64,000 nucleotides of DNA from Luteimonas vadosa (GCF_039543545.1 NZ_BAABJY010000002.1:1-64000), one strand, 5' to 3'. Numbered from the stretch's first letter, positions 14,224 through 23,214 are shown. The notes: generated by a model not told the origin, from the sequence alone. A program made the numbers and translations.

Positions 14224-14405
14224 GGGGGCGTCCCCTTGTCGGGGGGTGCGGGTTCGCCGGGCAGCCTGTCCGCCTTGCGCAGCGCTTCGCGCAGCACGTA
14301 TTCGATCTGGGCGTTGAGCGAGCGCAGCTCGTCGTCGCTCCAGCGCTGCATGGCCTGCAGCACCTCGGCGTTGATCCGCAGCGGGTACGACTTCTTGTCA
14401 GCCAT
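14220..14405 (-). CDS. Arc-type ribbon-helix-helix DNA-binding protein
   Basis: This 61-residue protein begins KKSYPLRINAEVLQAMQRWSDDE, followed by SLNAQIEYVLREALRK, the strand-helix-helix layout of the Arc/CopG family, which binds operator DNA as dimers with the N-terminal strand. It is encoded between the SPFH gene and the DUF4177-like gene. I infer that it autoregulates the operon through the paired TGATATC boxes in the promoter at about 15353-15381. There is no toxin-like neighbour, so an antitoxin role is not supported. Confidence 0.8.
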   Translation of the reverse strand: MADKKSYPLRINAEVLQAMQRWSDDELRSLNAQIEYVLREALRKADRLPGEPAPPDKGTPP

Positions 14406-14440
14406 GGGAGTGCGCCCGCACGGGGCTTCCCGTGTTCACG

Positions 14441-15304
14441 TCAGTACAGCGACCCGGCGTTGACCACCGGCTGTGTGGCGCGGTCCGAACACAACACGAC
14501 CAGCAGGTTGCTGACCATGTTGGCCTTGCGCTCCTCGTCCAGCTCGATGACGCCGTTCTTCTTCAGTTCCTCGAGCGCCATCTCGACCATGCTCACCGCG
14601 CCGAACACGATGCGCGTGCGCGCCGCGACGATGGCGTTGGCCTGCTGGCGCTGCAGCATGGCGTTGGCGATTTCCGGCGAGTAGGCGAGGTGGCTGATGC
14701 GCGCATCGATGACATCGACGCCGGCCTTGGTCAGGCGCTCGTCGAGGTGGTGCTTGAGCCGGTCGCTGATCTCGTCGGGATGGCTGCGCAGCGAGACCTG
14801 GCCGTCCTCGTGCTGGTCGTAGGGGTATGTGGTCGCCATCGCGCGGATCGCCGACTCGGACTGGATGTGGACGAAGCTCTCGTAGTCGTCGACGTTGTAG
14901 ACCGCCTCGGCGGAGTCGGTCACCTGCCAGACGATCACCGCCGCGATCTCGATCGGGCTGCCGTCCAGCTCGTTGACCTTGAGCTTGCCGCTTTCAAAGT
15001 TGCGTACCCGCAGGCTGACCTTGCGCTTGCCGAAGAACGGGTTGTTCCAGCGCAGGCCGTTCTCGTGCACGGTACCGACGTACTTGCCGAACAGGCTCAG
15101 CACGGCGGACTGGTTGGGTTCGACCATGTACAGGCCGACCAGGCCGAACACCGACACCATGGTCAGCAGGACGCCCGCGCCCAGGCGCGCGATGCCCCCG
15201 CTGCTGGCGCCGGAAATGATCAGGTAGACCGCGAACAGCAGGGCGGCCAGCAGGGCCAGCAGCATCGGGATGCCGGGCAGCGAGCGGACGGGATTCTCTT
15301 TCAT
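14441..15304 (-). CDS. SPFH/band-7 domain membrane protein
   Basis: This protein of about 287 residues has two N-terminal membrane helices (about 11-30 and 37-58) and an SPFH domain (VEPNQSAVLSLFGKYVGTVHENGLRWNNPFF ... ARISHLAYSPEIANAMLQRQQANAIVAAR). Family members oligomerise at the inner membrane and organise membrane microdomains or proteases. I chose the ATG at 15302-15304; the longer frame to 15373 would run over the promoter. It is the first gene of an operon with a ribbon-helix-helix regulator, a DUF4177-like gene and a hydrolase. Confidence 0.9.
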   Translation of the reverse strand: MKENPVRSLPGIPMLLALLAALLFAVYLIISGASSGGIARLGAGVLLTMVSVFGLVGLYMVEPNQSAVLSLFGKYVGTVHENGLRWNNPFFGKRKVSLRVRNFESGKLKVNELDGSPIEIAAVIVWQVTDSAEAVYNVDDYESFVHIQSESAIRAMATTYPYDQHEDGQVSLRSHPDEISDRLKHHLDERLTKAGVDVIDARISHLAYSPEIANAMLQRQQANAIVAARTRIVFGAVSMVEMALEELKKNGVIELDEERKANMVSNLLVVLCSDRATQPVVNAGSLY

Positions 15305-15352
15305 GGCGAAGGCCCTCGATGGTTCTCCCCGGGTGATCCGAGGCCGGAGTAA

Positions 15353-15381
15353 CTGATATCGAATTGATATCATCCTGTCAA
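15353..15381 (-). promoter_or_regulatory. Promoter with tandem TGATATC operator, SPFH operon
   Basis: On the - strand, TTGACA (15376-15381) is followed after 17 bp by TATCAG (15353-15358), a good sigma-70 promoter. Two copies of the near-palindrome TGATATC (15354-15360 and 15365-15371, 11 bp apart) overlap the -10 box and spacer. Helically phased repeats are a typical target of ribbon-helix-helix repressors such as the one encoded in this operon. Confidence 0.65.
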
Positions 15382-15469
15382 TTCTTGTCGTCTTGAGCGC
15401 CGCCTCGAAGGCTCAACTCGGCCTGCAGGCGGCCCGCTACACTGTCCGCCGCCTTCCCGGAGCCTCGCC

Positions 15470-16684
15470 ATGGTCGCCCTCGGTACCCCGCTCAGCCCCC
15501 ATGCCACCCGCGTGCTGCTGCTGGGCTCGGGCGAGCTGGGCAAGGAGGTGGCGATCGAACTGCAGCGCCTCGGCGTCGAGGTGATCGCGGCCGACCGCTA
15601 TCCCGATGCGCCGGCGATGCAGGTGGCGCATCGCAGCCATGTGCTGGACATGCTCGACGGCGCGGCGATCCGCGACCTGGTCGCCCGCGAGCGGCCGCAC
15701 CTGGTGGTGCCCGAGATCGAGGCCATCCATACCGACACCCTGGTAGCGCTGGAGCGCGAGTTCGCCGAGCGCGGCACCGACACCCGCATCGTCCCGACCG
15801 CTCGCGCGACGCGGTTGACCATGGACCGCGAAGGCATCCGCCGTCTGGCCGCCGAGACGCTCGGCTTGCCGACCTCGCCCTACCGCTTCGTCGATGACCT
15901 CGGGCAGTACCGCGCCGCCGTGCAGGCGCTGGGCCTGCCGTGCGTGGTCAAGCCGGTGATGTCCTCGTCGGGGAAGGGGCAGAGCCTGGTGAGCACCGCG
16001 GACGACATCGACGCGGCCTGGGAATACGCGCAGAGCGGCGGCCGCGCCGGCGCCGGCCGGGTGATCGTGGAGGGGTTCGTCGACTTCGACTACGAGATCA
16101 CCCTGCTGACCGTGCGCTCCGCGTCCGGGACCGCGTTCTGCGCCCCGATCGGACACCTGCAGCGCGACGGCGATTACCGGGAAAGCTGGCAGCCGCAGCC
16201 GATGTCGCAGGCCGCCCTGCGCAAGTCGCGCGACGTGGCGCGCGCGGTCACCGACGAGTTGGGTGGCTGGGGCCTGTTTGGCGTCGAGCTGTTCGTCAAG
16301 GGCGACGAGGTCTGGTTCTCGGAGGTGTCGCCGCGCCCGCACGACACCGGACTGGTGACACTGGCCTCGCAGGTGTCGAGCGAGTTCGCGCTGCATGCGC
16401 GGGCCATCCTCGGGCTTCCGGTGCACGCCGATGCCGACGATGCCATCCCCTTGCTGGGACCCGCCGCTTCCTGCGCGGTCCTGGCGCAAGGCCATGGGGT
16501 GCCGGTGTTCGATGATGTCGAGGCGGCGTTGTCGCACCCCGAGGCTGGCCTGCGACTGTTCGGCAAGCCGCGCGTCGAGGGCCAGCGCCGGGTGGCCGTG
16601 ACCCTGGCGCGTGCCGGCGACGTGGAGTCCGCCCGCGCCATCGCCCGCGATGCTGCCGCCGCGTTGACGGTGCGGCTGGAATGA
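15470..16684 (+). CDS. purT: Formate-dependent GAR transformylase PurT
   Basis: This 404-residue enzyme uses formate and ATP to convert glycinamide ribonucleotide to formyl-GAR in purine synthesis. The PurK/PurT ATP-grasp signatures are clear: LLLGSGELGKEVAIELQRLGVEVIAADRYPDAPAMQVAHRS split across the N-domain, VVPEIEAI, KPVMSSSGKGQS and EVSPRPHDTGLVTL. Length and ends match the family. It has an ATG at 15470 and stands alone on the + strand, divergent from the SPFH operon. Confidence 0.95.
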   Translation: MVALGTPLSPHATRVLLLGSGELGKEVAIELQRLGVEVIAADRYPDAPAMQVAHRSHVLDMLDGAAIRDLVARERPHLVVPEIEAIHTDTLVALEREFAERGTDTRIVPTARATRLTMDREGIRRLAAETLGLPTSPYRFVDDLGQYRAAVQALGLPCVVKPVMSSSGKGQSLVSTADDIDAAWEYAQSGGRAGAGRVIVEGFVDFDYEITLLTVRSASGTAFCAPIGHLQRDGDYRESWQPQPMSQAALRKSRDVARAVTDELGGWGLFGVELFVKGDEVWFSEVSPRPHDTGLVTLASQVSSEFALHARAILGLPVHADADDAIPLLGPAASCAVLAQGHGVPVFDDVEAALSHPEAGLRLFGKPRVEGQRRVAVTLARAGDVESARAIARDAAAALTVRLE

Positions 16685-16721
16685 TGGCCCACGATCCCTC
16701 CAACGGACCCGACCCTGCCCC

Positions 16722-17288
16722 ATGAACAGCACCTTCAACGGCTACGCCGTGTTCTTCTTCCCGCAGGCGCTCGAAGCCCTCGGCCCGGCCATCCAGCCCT
16801 ACCTGCAGGACAGCCCGGTCGGCCCGCACGTGCTCTGCCGCGGGATCGACACTGGCGGCCCCTTGATCGAGCTGACCCTGGAGGGCCGCACCCCGGAAGG
16901 CGAGCCGCTGGACCTGGAGCTGATGCTGCCGACCAGCATGGTGCGCATGATCGTGTCGGCGCGCGCCGACCAGAGCTTCGGTTTCGGCCCGCGCACGGCC
17001 GTGGCGCCGTTGCCTGCCGAAACACCCGTGGTCCCCGATGCGCCGGGACCGGCCCTCCCGGCCGTACCGTCCCCCAAGCCGGCCGCGCCGCGGCGTGGGC
17101 GTCCGTCGCCGGCCGGCCGCGCCGCGGCGAAGGCGAGCGCGGCACGCAAGCGGCCCGCCGTGGCGAAGCAGGCGAAGGCCGCAAAGAAGACGAAGAAGCC
17201 CGGCGATCGCGCGGGGAAGAAATCCGCCGCGGCAAAAGCGGCCACGAAGAAAGCGGGCAAACCGCGCCGGGCGAAGAAGGCGCGATAG
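16722..17288 (+). CDS. Protein with histone-H1-like Lys/Ala-rich tail
   Basis: This 188-residue protein has a folded-looking N-terminal part (about 1-85: FFFPQALEALGPAIQPYL, ELTLEGRTPEGEPLDLELMLP), then a Pro/Ala linker, then about 85 residues made almost only of Lys, Ala, Arg and Pro. The tail is like those of bacterial H1-like and HctB-type nucleic-acid-binding proteins. It is 37 bp downstream of purT. A DNA or RNA binding role is inferred from tail composition alone. Confidence 0.6.
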   Translation: MNSTFNGYAVFFFPQALEALGPAIQPYLQDSPVGPHVLCRGIDTGGPLIELTLEGRTPEGEPLDLELMLPTSMVRMIVSARADQSFGFGPRTAVAPLPAETPVVPDAPGPALPAVPSPKPAAPRRGRPSPAGRAAAKASAARKRPAVAKQAKAAKKTKKPGDRAGKKSAAAKAATKKAGKPRRAKKAR

Positions 17289-17469
17289 CACCGGGAAGAT
17301 CCGGCTGGACCAGGCCGCCGCGCGGCCGCTTGCCGTCGCCGGCGGCATCACGCTATGACCCGACGCCACCGTCCGCCAAGTGCGGCCTCCGACGCTGGCG
17401 CGTGACCGGGCCGAAGCCGGCCGCAGCCCGGCACCACAATGGGCATGCGACGCCGCCCGCCGCGGCACG

Positions 17470-18708
17470 TCAGTCCGCGCGATCGTCGCCCTTGCGCAGG
17501 TCGACCCAGACAAGGCGGTGGTCGGATGCCTCGACCAGCGCGGCGCCGGGCGCGCCGGGCGGCGGCCAGAACACGCCGCTGTCGACGACGGTCCAATCGC
17601 GCGAGGGCAGCACGTAGTCGACGCGGAGCGGTCCGGTCGCCGCGCCGAAATCTGCGGTCGCGGTCGCCGGATTGCCGACGCGCCCGGGATGGCCGGCGCC
17701 GGTCGCCCATCGCGCGCCGTCGCTGCGCGGCGCGGGGGACCGCGCCAGGCGCGGGTGATCCAGCAACTCGCGCATCGCGGCATGCAGCCCGCCGCCATCG
17801 AGCGGGTCGTTGTTGAGGTCGCCGGCCACGACGAATGCCGCGTCGCCGGGCAGGCCGCCGCAGCGTCCGGCGTCGTCGCAGAGCCACGGCGCCGCGGGGT
17901 CCGAGACGTACTCGCGCCAGAAGCGGATCTCGTCGGCGTTGCGCGCGCCGTTGCGGTCCTCGGGCCCGTCGAACACCGGGGGCGTCGGGTGCGACGCGAG
18001 CAGGTGGACGGTGCCCAGCGGCGTGCGCACCGGCACGTCCCAGTGCGACTTCGACGACAGCCGGAGTGCCCGCCACACGGCGTCGGGATGGAAGGAGCGT
18101 CCGGTGCCGGGATCGCGCGGCCGTCGCGCGCCGGGCAGGGCGCTCCACCGGAAGTGCTGGAAGGTGCGGGCGCCGGCCGTGTCGATGGGGTGGCGCGACA
18201 GCACCAGCATGCCGTACTGGCCGGGATGCAGCCCGTAGCCCCAGGCGTCGTTGCCGCGCGCGCGGCCGTCGGTGCCGACGCTGCCGTCGCCGTCGAGGTC
18301 CAGTCCGCTGGGCACGCCGGTGTTGACCGGGGCGAGGTAGCGATACGGATAACGCAGGCCCTCGCCGCCGTCGGGCTGCGGAACGGCCAGGTAGTCGCGC
18401 TGGAACAGGTCGGCCGCGCGGCCGTCGGGATCGTGGTCGAACTCGTTGAGCAGGACCAGGTCCGGCCGGACCCGCTGCAGCACCGCGGCGATCTTCCGCG
18501 CGCCGTCCTCACCGCGCTGCAAGCGGGCGATGAGTCCGCCGGGGGCGTCGTCGTGCAGGGAGGTGTTGTAGGTGGCCACGCGCAGCGTGGCGGCAGGTCT
18601 GTTCATGGCGAGGGCGGCCTTCGGATCGCCGTGCACCTGCACGCGCACGCAGGCGGCGAGGACCAGGCATGGCACGAGGCCGGCGGCGATGGCGATGCGC
18701 GGCTTCAT
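17470..18708 (-). CDS. Endonuclease/exonuclease/phosphatase-family lipoprotein
   Basis: This 412-residue protein has a signal peptide ending in LVLAAC, so it is lipidated. The EEP fold motifs are present: LRVATYNTSL, LLNEFDHDPD, GMLVLSRHPI, LLASHPTPP, VVAGDLNNDP and SDHRLVWVDL. It is likely an exported DNase or phosphodiesterase. Its ATG (18706-18708) overlaps the stop of bpt by four bases, so it is translated in the same operon. The frame is open far upstream, but that part is antisense shadow. Confidence 0.85.
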   Translation of the reverse strand: MKPRIAIAAGLVPCLVLAACVRVQVHGDPKAALAMNRPAATLRVATYNTSLHDDAPGGLIARLQRGEDGARKIAAVLQRVRPDLVLLNEFDHDPDGRAADLFQRDYLAVPQPDGGEGLRYPYRYLAPVNTGVPSGLDLDGDGSVGTDGRARGNDAWGYGLHPGQYGMLVLSRHPIDTAGARTFQHFRWSALPGARRPRDPGTGRSFHPDAVWRALRLSSKSHWDVPVRTPLGTVHLLASHPTPPVFDGPEDRNGARNADEIRFWREYVSDPAAPWLCDDAGRCGGLPGDAAFVVAGDLNNDPLDGGGLHAAMRELLDHPRLARSPAPRSDGARWATGAGHPGRVGNPATATADFGAATGPLRVDYVLPSRDWTVVDSGVFWPPPGAPGAALVEASDHRLVWVDLRKGDDRAD

Positions 18709-19424
18709 GGTGCCTCCGGTGCCTCCCGCTGCCAGCGGCGGCCGTCGAAGTATTCCAGCGGCTGGAAGTTGCGCTTGTAGTCCATCTTGTCGTGTCCCGA
18801 TATCCAGTAGCCCAGGTACAGGTGGCGGCGTCCGTCGCGTCGCGCCCAGTCGACCTGCCGCAGCAGCGCCAGCGTGCCCAGGCCGCGCGCGGATTCGTCG
18901 GGATCGTAGAAGGTATAGACCGCCGACAGCGCGTCCTCGACCAGGTCGGTCACCGCGACCGCGATGAGCCGGCCGCCCACGCGCAGTTCCAGGAAGCGTC
19001 CCTGCGACCAGCTGCCGACCAGGAACTGGTCGAACTCGGCGACGCCGTGGTCGTCCATGCCGCCGCCGGCGTGGCGTGCGCCCAGGTACCGCCGGTACAG
19101 CTCGAAATGCTCCTCGCTGCGCTCGGCCGGGAGCACGCGCGACTCGACGTCGCGGTTGCGCGCCTGGCAGCGGCGCTGGCTCCTGCCCGGGACGAAATCC
19201 GCGACCGGGATGCGCACGGCGACGCAGGCGCGGCAACCCCGGCAGTGGGGCCGGTAGACGATGTCGCCGGAGCGGCGGAACCCCCATTGCAGCGCCTGGG
19301 GATAGAACGCGAGCAGGCGCGGATCCCGCGGGTCCAGGACCAGGTCGCGCGCGGTGCGCTCGGGCCAGTAGCCGCAGGGATGCTCGCCGGTGTGGAACAG
19401 CCGCAGGCCGTCGACGTCGCCCAT
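18705..19424 (-). CDS. bpt: Aspartate/glutamate leucyl(arginyl)transferase
   Basis: This 239-residue enzyme attaches Leu from leucyl-tRNA to N-terminal Asp/Glu, marking proteins for ClpSAP degradation (bacterial N-degron pathway). Family signs are CRGCRACVAVRIPVADFVPGRSQRR, YRRYL, TFYDP, GLGTLALL and YLGYWISGHDKMDYKRNFQPLE. Length is as usual. It starts at 19424 and is followed with a four-base overlap by the lipoprotein nuclease gene. The PAP2 gene is three bases upstream. Confidence 0.9.
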   Translation of the reverse strand: MGDVDGLRLFHTGEHPCGYWPERTARDLVLDPRDPRLLAFYPQALQWGFRRSGDIVYRPHCRGCRACVAVRIPVADFVPGRSQRRCQARNRDVESRVLPAERSEEHFELYRRYLGARHAGGGMDDHGVAEFDQFLVGSWSQGRFLELRVGGRLIAVAVTDLVEDALSAVYTFYDPDESARGLGTLALLRQVDWARRDGRRHLYLGYWISGHDKMDYKRNFQPLEYFDGRRWQREAPEAP

Positions 19425-19427
19425 GGC

Positions 19428-20018
19428 TCAGCCCTGCCATCCGGGAAGCAGGGGCACCATGCGCGCCAGCACGCCCGCCAGCGCGCCCGCCCAGAACCCG
19501 GCGACCAGGTCCCGGGGGGCGTGCCGGGCCAGGCGCAGGCGCGACCAGGCCAGCACGGCGGCGAAGGCCAGCATCGTGATCGCCGCGGCCGGCCAGGCGA
19601 TGGCGAGCAGGGCAGCGGCATAGACCGCGAACGCGAGGTGCAGCGACGGCTTGCACCAGCGCGCGAGGAGCAGGGCGACGAGCACCAGCAGCCCTGCCAG
19701 CGCCAGTCGCAACGCCAGCAGCGGCAGCCCGGCCAATGCCGCGACCGCCGCTGCGGCGAGCAACAAGCCGAGCAGGAACCGGTTGAGGTGTTGGCGTTCC
19801 GCGGCCTGGCTGGCATCGACGTGGCGCCAGTGCCCTTGGCGCACGCGCCACCAGGAGTACCCCAGCACCACGGCCGCGAACACCGCCAGCCCGGCGCCGA
19901 TGCCGACCAGCCCGGATGGGTCGGCCCCCTCGTGACGGGCCAGCGCCAGCAGCGTCAGCGACAGCACCGGCAAGGGGTGGCCGGCGATCGAGGCGGCACG
20001 CGCGAGACCCTGGGACAT
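19428..20018 (-). CDS. PAP2-type membrane phosphatase
   Basis: This 196-residue protein has five or six membrane helices. Two PAP2-like motifs are seen: CKPSLH (in place of the PSGH motif) and SRLRLARHAPRDLVAGFWAG (SRx5HxxxD). Family members dephosphorylate lipid pyrophosphates such as undecaprenyl-PP or phosphatidic acid. The weak second motif makes the exact substrate uncertain. It has an ATG at 20016-20018 and is the first gene of an operon with bpt and a nuclease. Confidence 0.7.
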   Translation of the reverse strand: MSQGLARAASIAGHPLPVLSLTLLALARHEGADPSGLVGIGAGLAVFAAVVLGYSWWRVRQGHWRHVDASQAAERQHLNRFLLGLLLAAAAVAALAGLPLLALRLALAGLLVLVALLLARWCKPSLHLAFAVYAAALLAIAWPAAAITMLAFAAVLAWSRLRLARHAPRDLVAGFWAGALAGVLARMVPLLPGWQG

Positions 20019-20207
20019 GCGGCCAGCATACCGCCGTGCGTCGCACCATTCGCGACATCGCACCCCACGCCCGCCCGCCGGAGGACGCAAGCTGAACGGG
20101 TTGCGACATCCGGCTCCTCTGGGCGGCCAGGCAGTCAACGCGCCGCGCATCGGTGCGTTCCCAGTGCCGACCGCAGCGGATTGGCTGCATCGGACATGGA
20201 GAACTGC

Positions 20208-20867
20208 ATGAAACACCACGCCCTCTATCTCGCCGGCGCGCTCGCGTTGGTTTCCCTCGGCACCGTCGCGTTCGCACAAGACCCGGCGCCGGCGGCCAAG
20301 CCGCACGGTGGCCACGCGATGCGACTGGACACGAACCGGGACGGGGCGATCGACCGCACAGAAGCGGCCGCGATGCCGCGGCTGGCCGAGCGCTTCGAGC
20401 AACTCGACCGCAACGGCGACGGTCGCCTCGATGCCGGCGAACGTCCCCGCCATCGCATGGGCAGGCACGGCGGGGGCAGGCACGGCGGAGGCAGGCATGG
20501 TGGTCTCGCCAGCCTCGACACCGACAACGACGGCCGCATCAGCCGCAGCGAAGCAGCCGCCGCGACCGGCGGACGGCAGAAGCTCGCGGCGGAGTTCGCG
20601 GCGATCGACGCCAACAAGGATGGCTACCTGGTCCGCGGCGAACTGCGCGCCTACCACGAGCGCATGCGGCCGCGGCGCGAGGCGGAACGCGCGCAGCGCT
20701 TCGATGCGAAGTTCGCCGAGGCCGACCTCAACCGCGACGGCAAGCTCAGCCGCATCGAAGTGGGCGAGAAGATGCCGCGCCTGGCCGATCGGTTCAGCTG
20801 GATGGACGACGACCGCGACGGTTTCCTCAGCCGCGAGGAATTGCGGACAAAGGATCGGCGCCGCTGA
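20208..20867 (+). CDS. Exported EF-hand protein
   Basis: This 219-residue protein has a signal peptide (cleavage near VAFAQDP). Five or six EF-hand calcium loops are seen: DTNRDGAIDRTE, DRNGDGRLDAGE, DTDNDGRISRSE, DANKDGYLVRGE, DLNRDGKLSRIE and DDDRDGFLSREE. A His/Gly-rich spacer (RHGGG repeated) lies between loops two and three and could bind metal. It is likely a periplasmic calcium-binding or sensing protein. It has an ATG at 20208 and the gene stands alone. Confidence 0.9.
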   Translation: MKHHALYLAGALALVSLGTVAFAQDPAPAAKPHGGHAMRLDTNRDGAIDRTEAAAMPRLAERFEQLDRNGDGRLDAGERPRHRMGRHGGGRHGGGRHGGLASLDTDNDGRISRSEAAAATGGRQKLAAEFAAIDANKDGYLVRGELRAYHERMRPRREAERAQRFDAKFAEADLNRDGKLSRIEVGEKMPRLADRFSWMDDDRDGFLSREELRTKDRRR

Positions 20868-21266
20868 TGCGCTGAAGAAGGCCATGGAGCGGCCTGCCCG
20901 CGGAGGCACGCAGCGCCGGTCGGGACAGTGAACGACACGGTCGATCTGGACGCGGCATTCGAGTGGATGGCACCGCCCTGCGCGCGGGCGCTGCCACGAC
21001 TGCTGCGAGTGGACGCCGTGGGATGCCACTGATGTCGCATCCGCGACCGGGGAAGTTCGTCGGTGGCGTCCCGCTTGCCGAAGGCATGGCGGAACGCCAG
21101 GTGTGCGGAGGCTGCCTGCGCATCGTGGCCTCCGTCCTGGCGTCCACGGGCAGGATCCCCATCTACCCGACCAGGCGCACGCCCGTGCAGTGGCAGGAGG
21201 GCAGCCGCGGCTTCGGTGACCTCGTGATCCCGGCTGTAGACGTCGTCGCTGCGCGGAGCGCGTTCG
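20868..21266. other. About 400 bp without a clear gene
   Basis: No convincing ORF. One frame continues past the EF-hand stop as KKAMERPARGGTQRRSGQ and ends at a GTGA overlap with a 35-codon frame starting VNDTVDLDAAFEWMA. This looks like the junction of a decayed sigma / anti-sigma-type gene pair, but the remnants are too short to prove it. Confidence 0.3.
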
Positions 21267-22097
21267 CTAGCGCTCGTCGAGCACGTGCCAATGGACGCCG
21301 TCGCGCGCGACCGTGAGGCGGAGGCGATCGGTGTCGATCGTGCGTCCGCCCTGCCGGGTCAGGACCAGCAGTTCGACGGTGCCGCTGCCGGAACCGTCGG
21401 TGCGGTACTGCCGCGCGTCCACCCAGGTGGCGTCGGCCTCCGTCGCGCACGCCGAGGCGACCTGCACGGCGCGGCGGCTGGCGGCCATCCGGGCGAGCAG
21501 GTCCGGGCCCGGGTCGTTGCCATCGATGGCCAGGCACAACGGGCCCGTGCGCTGGCCGGTCGCCACGCGCCTGAACAGGGTTTCGGCGAGCGCGGGCGGG
21601 GTGGGGATGACGAAGGTGTCGGCCCCGGCGATCAGCGGCGAGCGCGGCGTATCCGCCGATGCCACGGCCGGCGTCGCAGGATCCGGCGTGCGGGTCGTGT
21701 TGCGGCGGGTGGTGACCAGCACCAGGCTGGCCATGACCGCGATCAGCGCCAGCAGGCCGTAGCGCATGCGCGAGCGTTTGCGCGCCGCATCTGCCGTGGC
21801 GTCCGCGTTGCGCTGGCGAATCTCCGGGGGCAGGAAGCTGTCGTCCGTCGACGGACCCGCCTGCAGCAGGCCCGCCTCGCGCAGCAGCTGCCGGGCTTGC
21901 GGTTGCTGCTCGGAGCGCACGACCCAGACCGCCGGGCGCGGCGTGCCGCCGGCCTGGTCGCGATAGCTGAAATTGCCGCGGATCGCGCTGCGGTAGCCGC
22001 GGCCGTTGGTGATGCGCACCTCGATGTCCTGCGCACGCAGCATGTCGGCCACGGCCTCGACGTTTTCCAGCCGCGGACTGCTGAAAACCTGCCTCAT
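21267..22097 (-). CDS. DUF2007-type protein with one membrane helix
   Basis: This 276-residue protein begins MRQVFSSPRLENVEAVADMLRAQDIEVRITNG, typical of the short putative signal-transducing DUF2007 domain (about 1-78). A membrane helix (about 112-130) and a periplasmic-type C-terminal domain follow, with no recognised fold. It has an ATG at 22097 and is 16 bp downstream of tesB in the same direction. Function unknown. Confidence 0.7.
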   Translation of the reverse strand: MRQVFSSPRLENVEAVADMLRAQDIEVRITNGRGYRSAIRGNFSYRDQAGGTPRPAVWVVRSEQQPQARQLLREAGLLQAGPSTDDSFLPPEIRQRNADATADAARKRSRMRYGLLALIAVMASLVLVTTRRNTTRTPDPATPAVASADTPRSPLIAGADTFVIPTPPALAETLFRRVATGQRTGPLCLAIDGNDPGPDLLARMAASRRAVQVASACATEADATWVDARQYRTDGSGSGTVELLVLTRQGGRTIDTDRLRLTVARDGVHWHVLDER

Positions 22098-22113
22098 GCC
22101 GGCGGCCGGGCGG

Positions 22114-23019
22114 TCACTTGCGCGCCGGCACCTGGCCGGCCGTGTTGCCCTCCGCGACCACGCGGATCAGGCCTTCCTGCGCGGCGCTGGCCACCAGCCG
22201 GCCGTCGCGGTCGAAGATCTGGCCGCGCGCGAGCCCGCGCGCACCCTGCGCGCTGGGGCTGTCGATGTCGTAGAGCAGCCAGTCGTCGGCCCGGAACGGG
22301 CGATGGAACCACAGCGCATGGTCGAGCGAGGCCATCTGCACGTTGGGCTGGTAGTAGCTGATCGCGTGCGGGAAGGTGGTGGTGCCCAGCAGGTGGAAGT
22401 CGCTGGCGTAGGCGAGCAGGGCGCGGTGCAGCTCGGGCGCGTCGCCGACGCGTTCGCCGAGGCGAAACCAGACCTGCTGGAACGGGGGCCGTTTCGGCGG
22501 TCTGAGTTCATCGCGCGGATAGACATGGCGGAACTCGAACGGCCCCATCCGGCTGAGCCAGCGCTGGATCTTGGTCGGCAGCGTGGCCATCACGTCCGTC
22601 GGCACCGCCGCCGCGGGTTCCAGGTCCTCCGGCTTGGGCACCTCCGGCATGGAGAGCTGGTGCTCGGCACCGTCCTCGGCCTGCTGGAACGAGGCCGCGA
22701 CCACGAAGATCGGCTGGCCATGCTGGATCGCGGTGACGCGGCGCACCGAGAAACTGCCGCCGTCGCGGGTGCGGTCGACGTCGTAGACGATGGGATGGCG
22801 GATGTCGCCGGCGCGCAGGAAGTAACCGTGGAGCGAATGGGCCGCGCGCGGGGCGTCGACGTCGTCGAGCGTGGCCTGCGCCGCCGACAGCGCCTGGCCC
22901 AGCACCTGGCCGCCGAACACGTACTTGGTGCCGATGTCGCGGCTCTGGCCACGGAACAGGTTGTCCTCCAGGCGCTCCAGCGACAGCAGTTCGATCAGTT
23001 CGGCGACGGCGGAGGACAT
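22114..23019 (-). CDS. tesB: Acyl-CoA thioesterase II
   Basis: This 301-residue double hot-dog thioesterase hydrolyses acyl-CoA to free acid and CoA. TesB signatures are RGQSRDIGTKYVFGGQVLGQAL near the N-terminus, HSLHGYFLRAGD, SFSVRRVTAIQHGQPIFVVAASFQ, MASLDHALWFHRPFRADDWLLYD and GLARGQIFDRDGRLVAS. Length is normal. I took ATG 23017-23019; the open frame reaches further upstream without a conserved sequence. Confidence 0.95.
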   Translation of the reverse strand: MSSAVAELIELLSLERLEDNLFRGQSRDIGTKYVFGGQVLGQALSAAQATLDDVDAPRAAHSLHGYFLRAGDIRHPIVYDVDRTRDGGSFSVRRVTAIQHGQPIFVVAASFQQAEDGAEHQLSMPEVPKPEDLEPAAAVPTDVMATLPTKIQRWLSRMGPFEFRHVYPRDELRPPKRPPFQQVWFRLGERVGDAPELHRALLAYASDFHLLGTTTFPHAISYYQPNVQMASLDHALWFHRPFRADDWLLYDIDSPSAQGARGLARGQIFDRDGRLVASAAQEGLIRVVAEGNTAGQVPARK

Positions 23020-23214
23020 GGCGTGGTCGAGGGTGCGGGCCGCCGGATTATACGGGGCGGCCGCGCGCGGCCTGCCGGGCAGTGTCCGCTGCCCTCGCCG
23101 TGGGCGGTGCACGCGGCAGGCAAGGCGCGGGCATGCGCGGGCCGGTCCGATGCCGCGACTGCGGCGCTCGCGCGGGATGCGCGCTGCGGGATCGCCCAAC
23201 GCGCCTTGCGCCGC

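Noticed and set aside
17470..20277. Single 935-codon frame spanning nuclease, bpt and PAP2 regions
   Set aside because: Only the segment from 18708 down encodes a recognisable protein; upstream it runs through bpt and PAP2 in a wrong frame.
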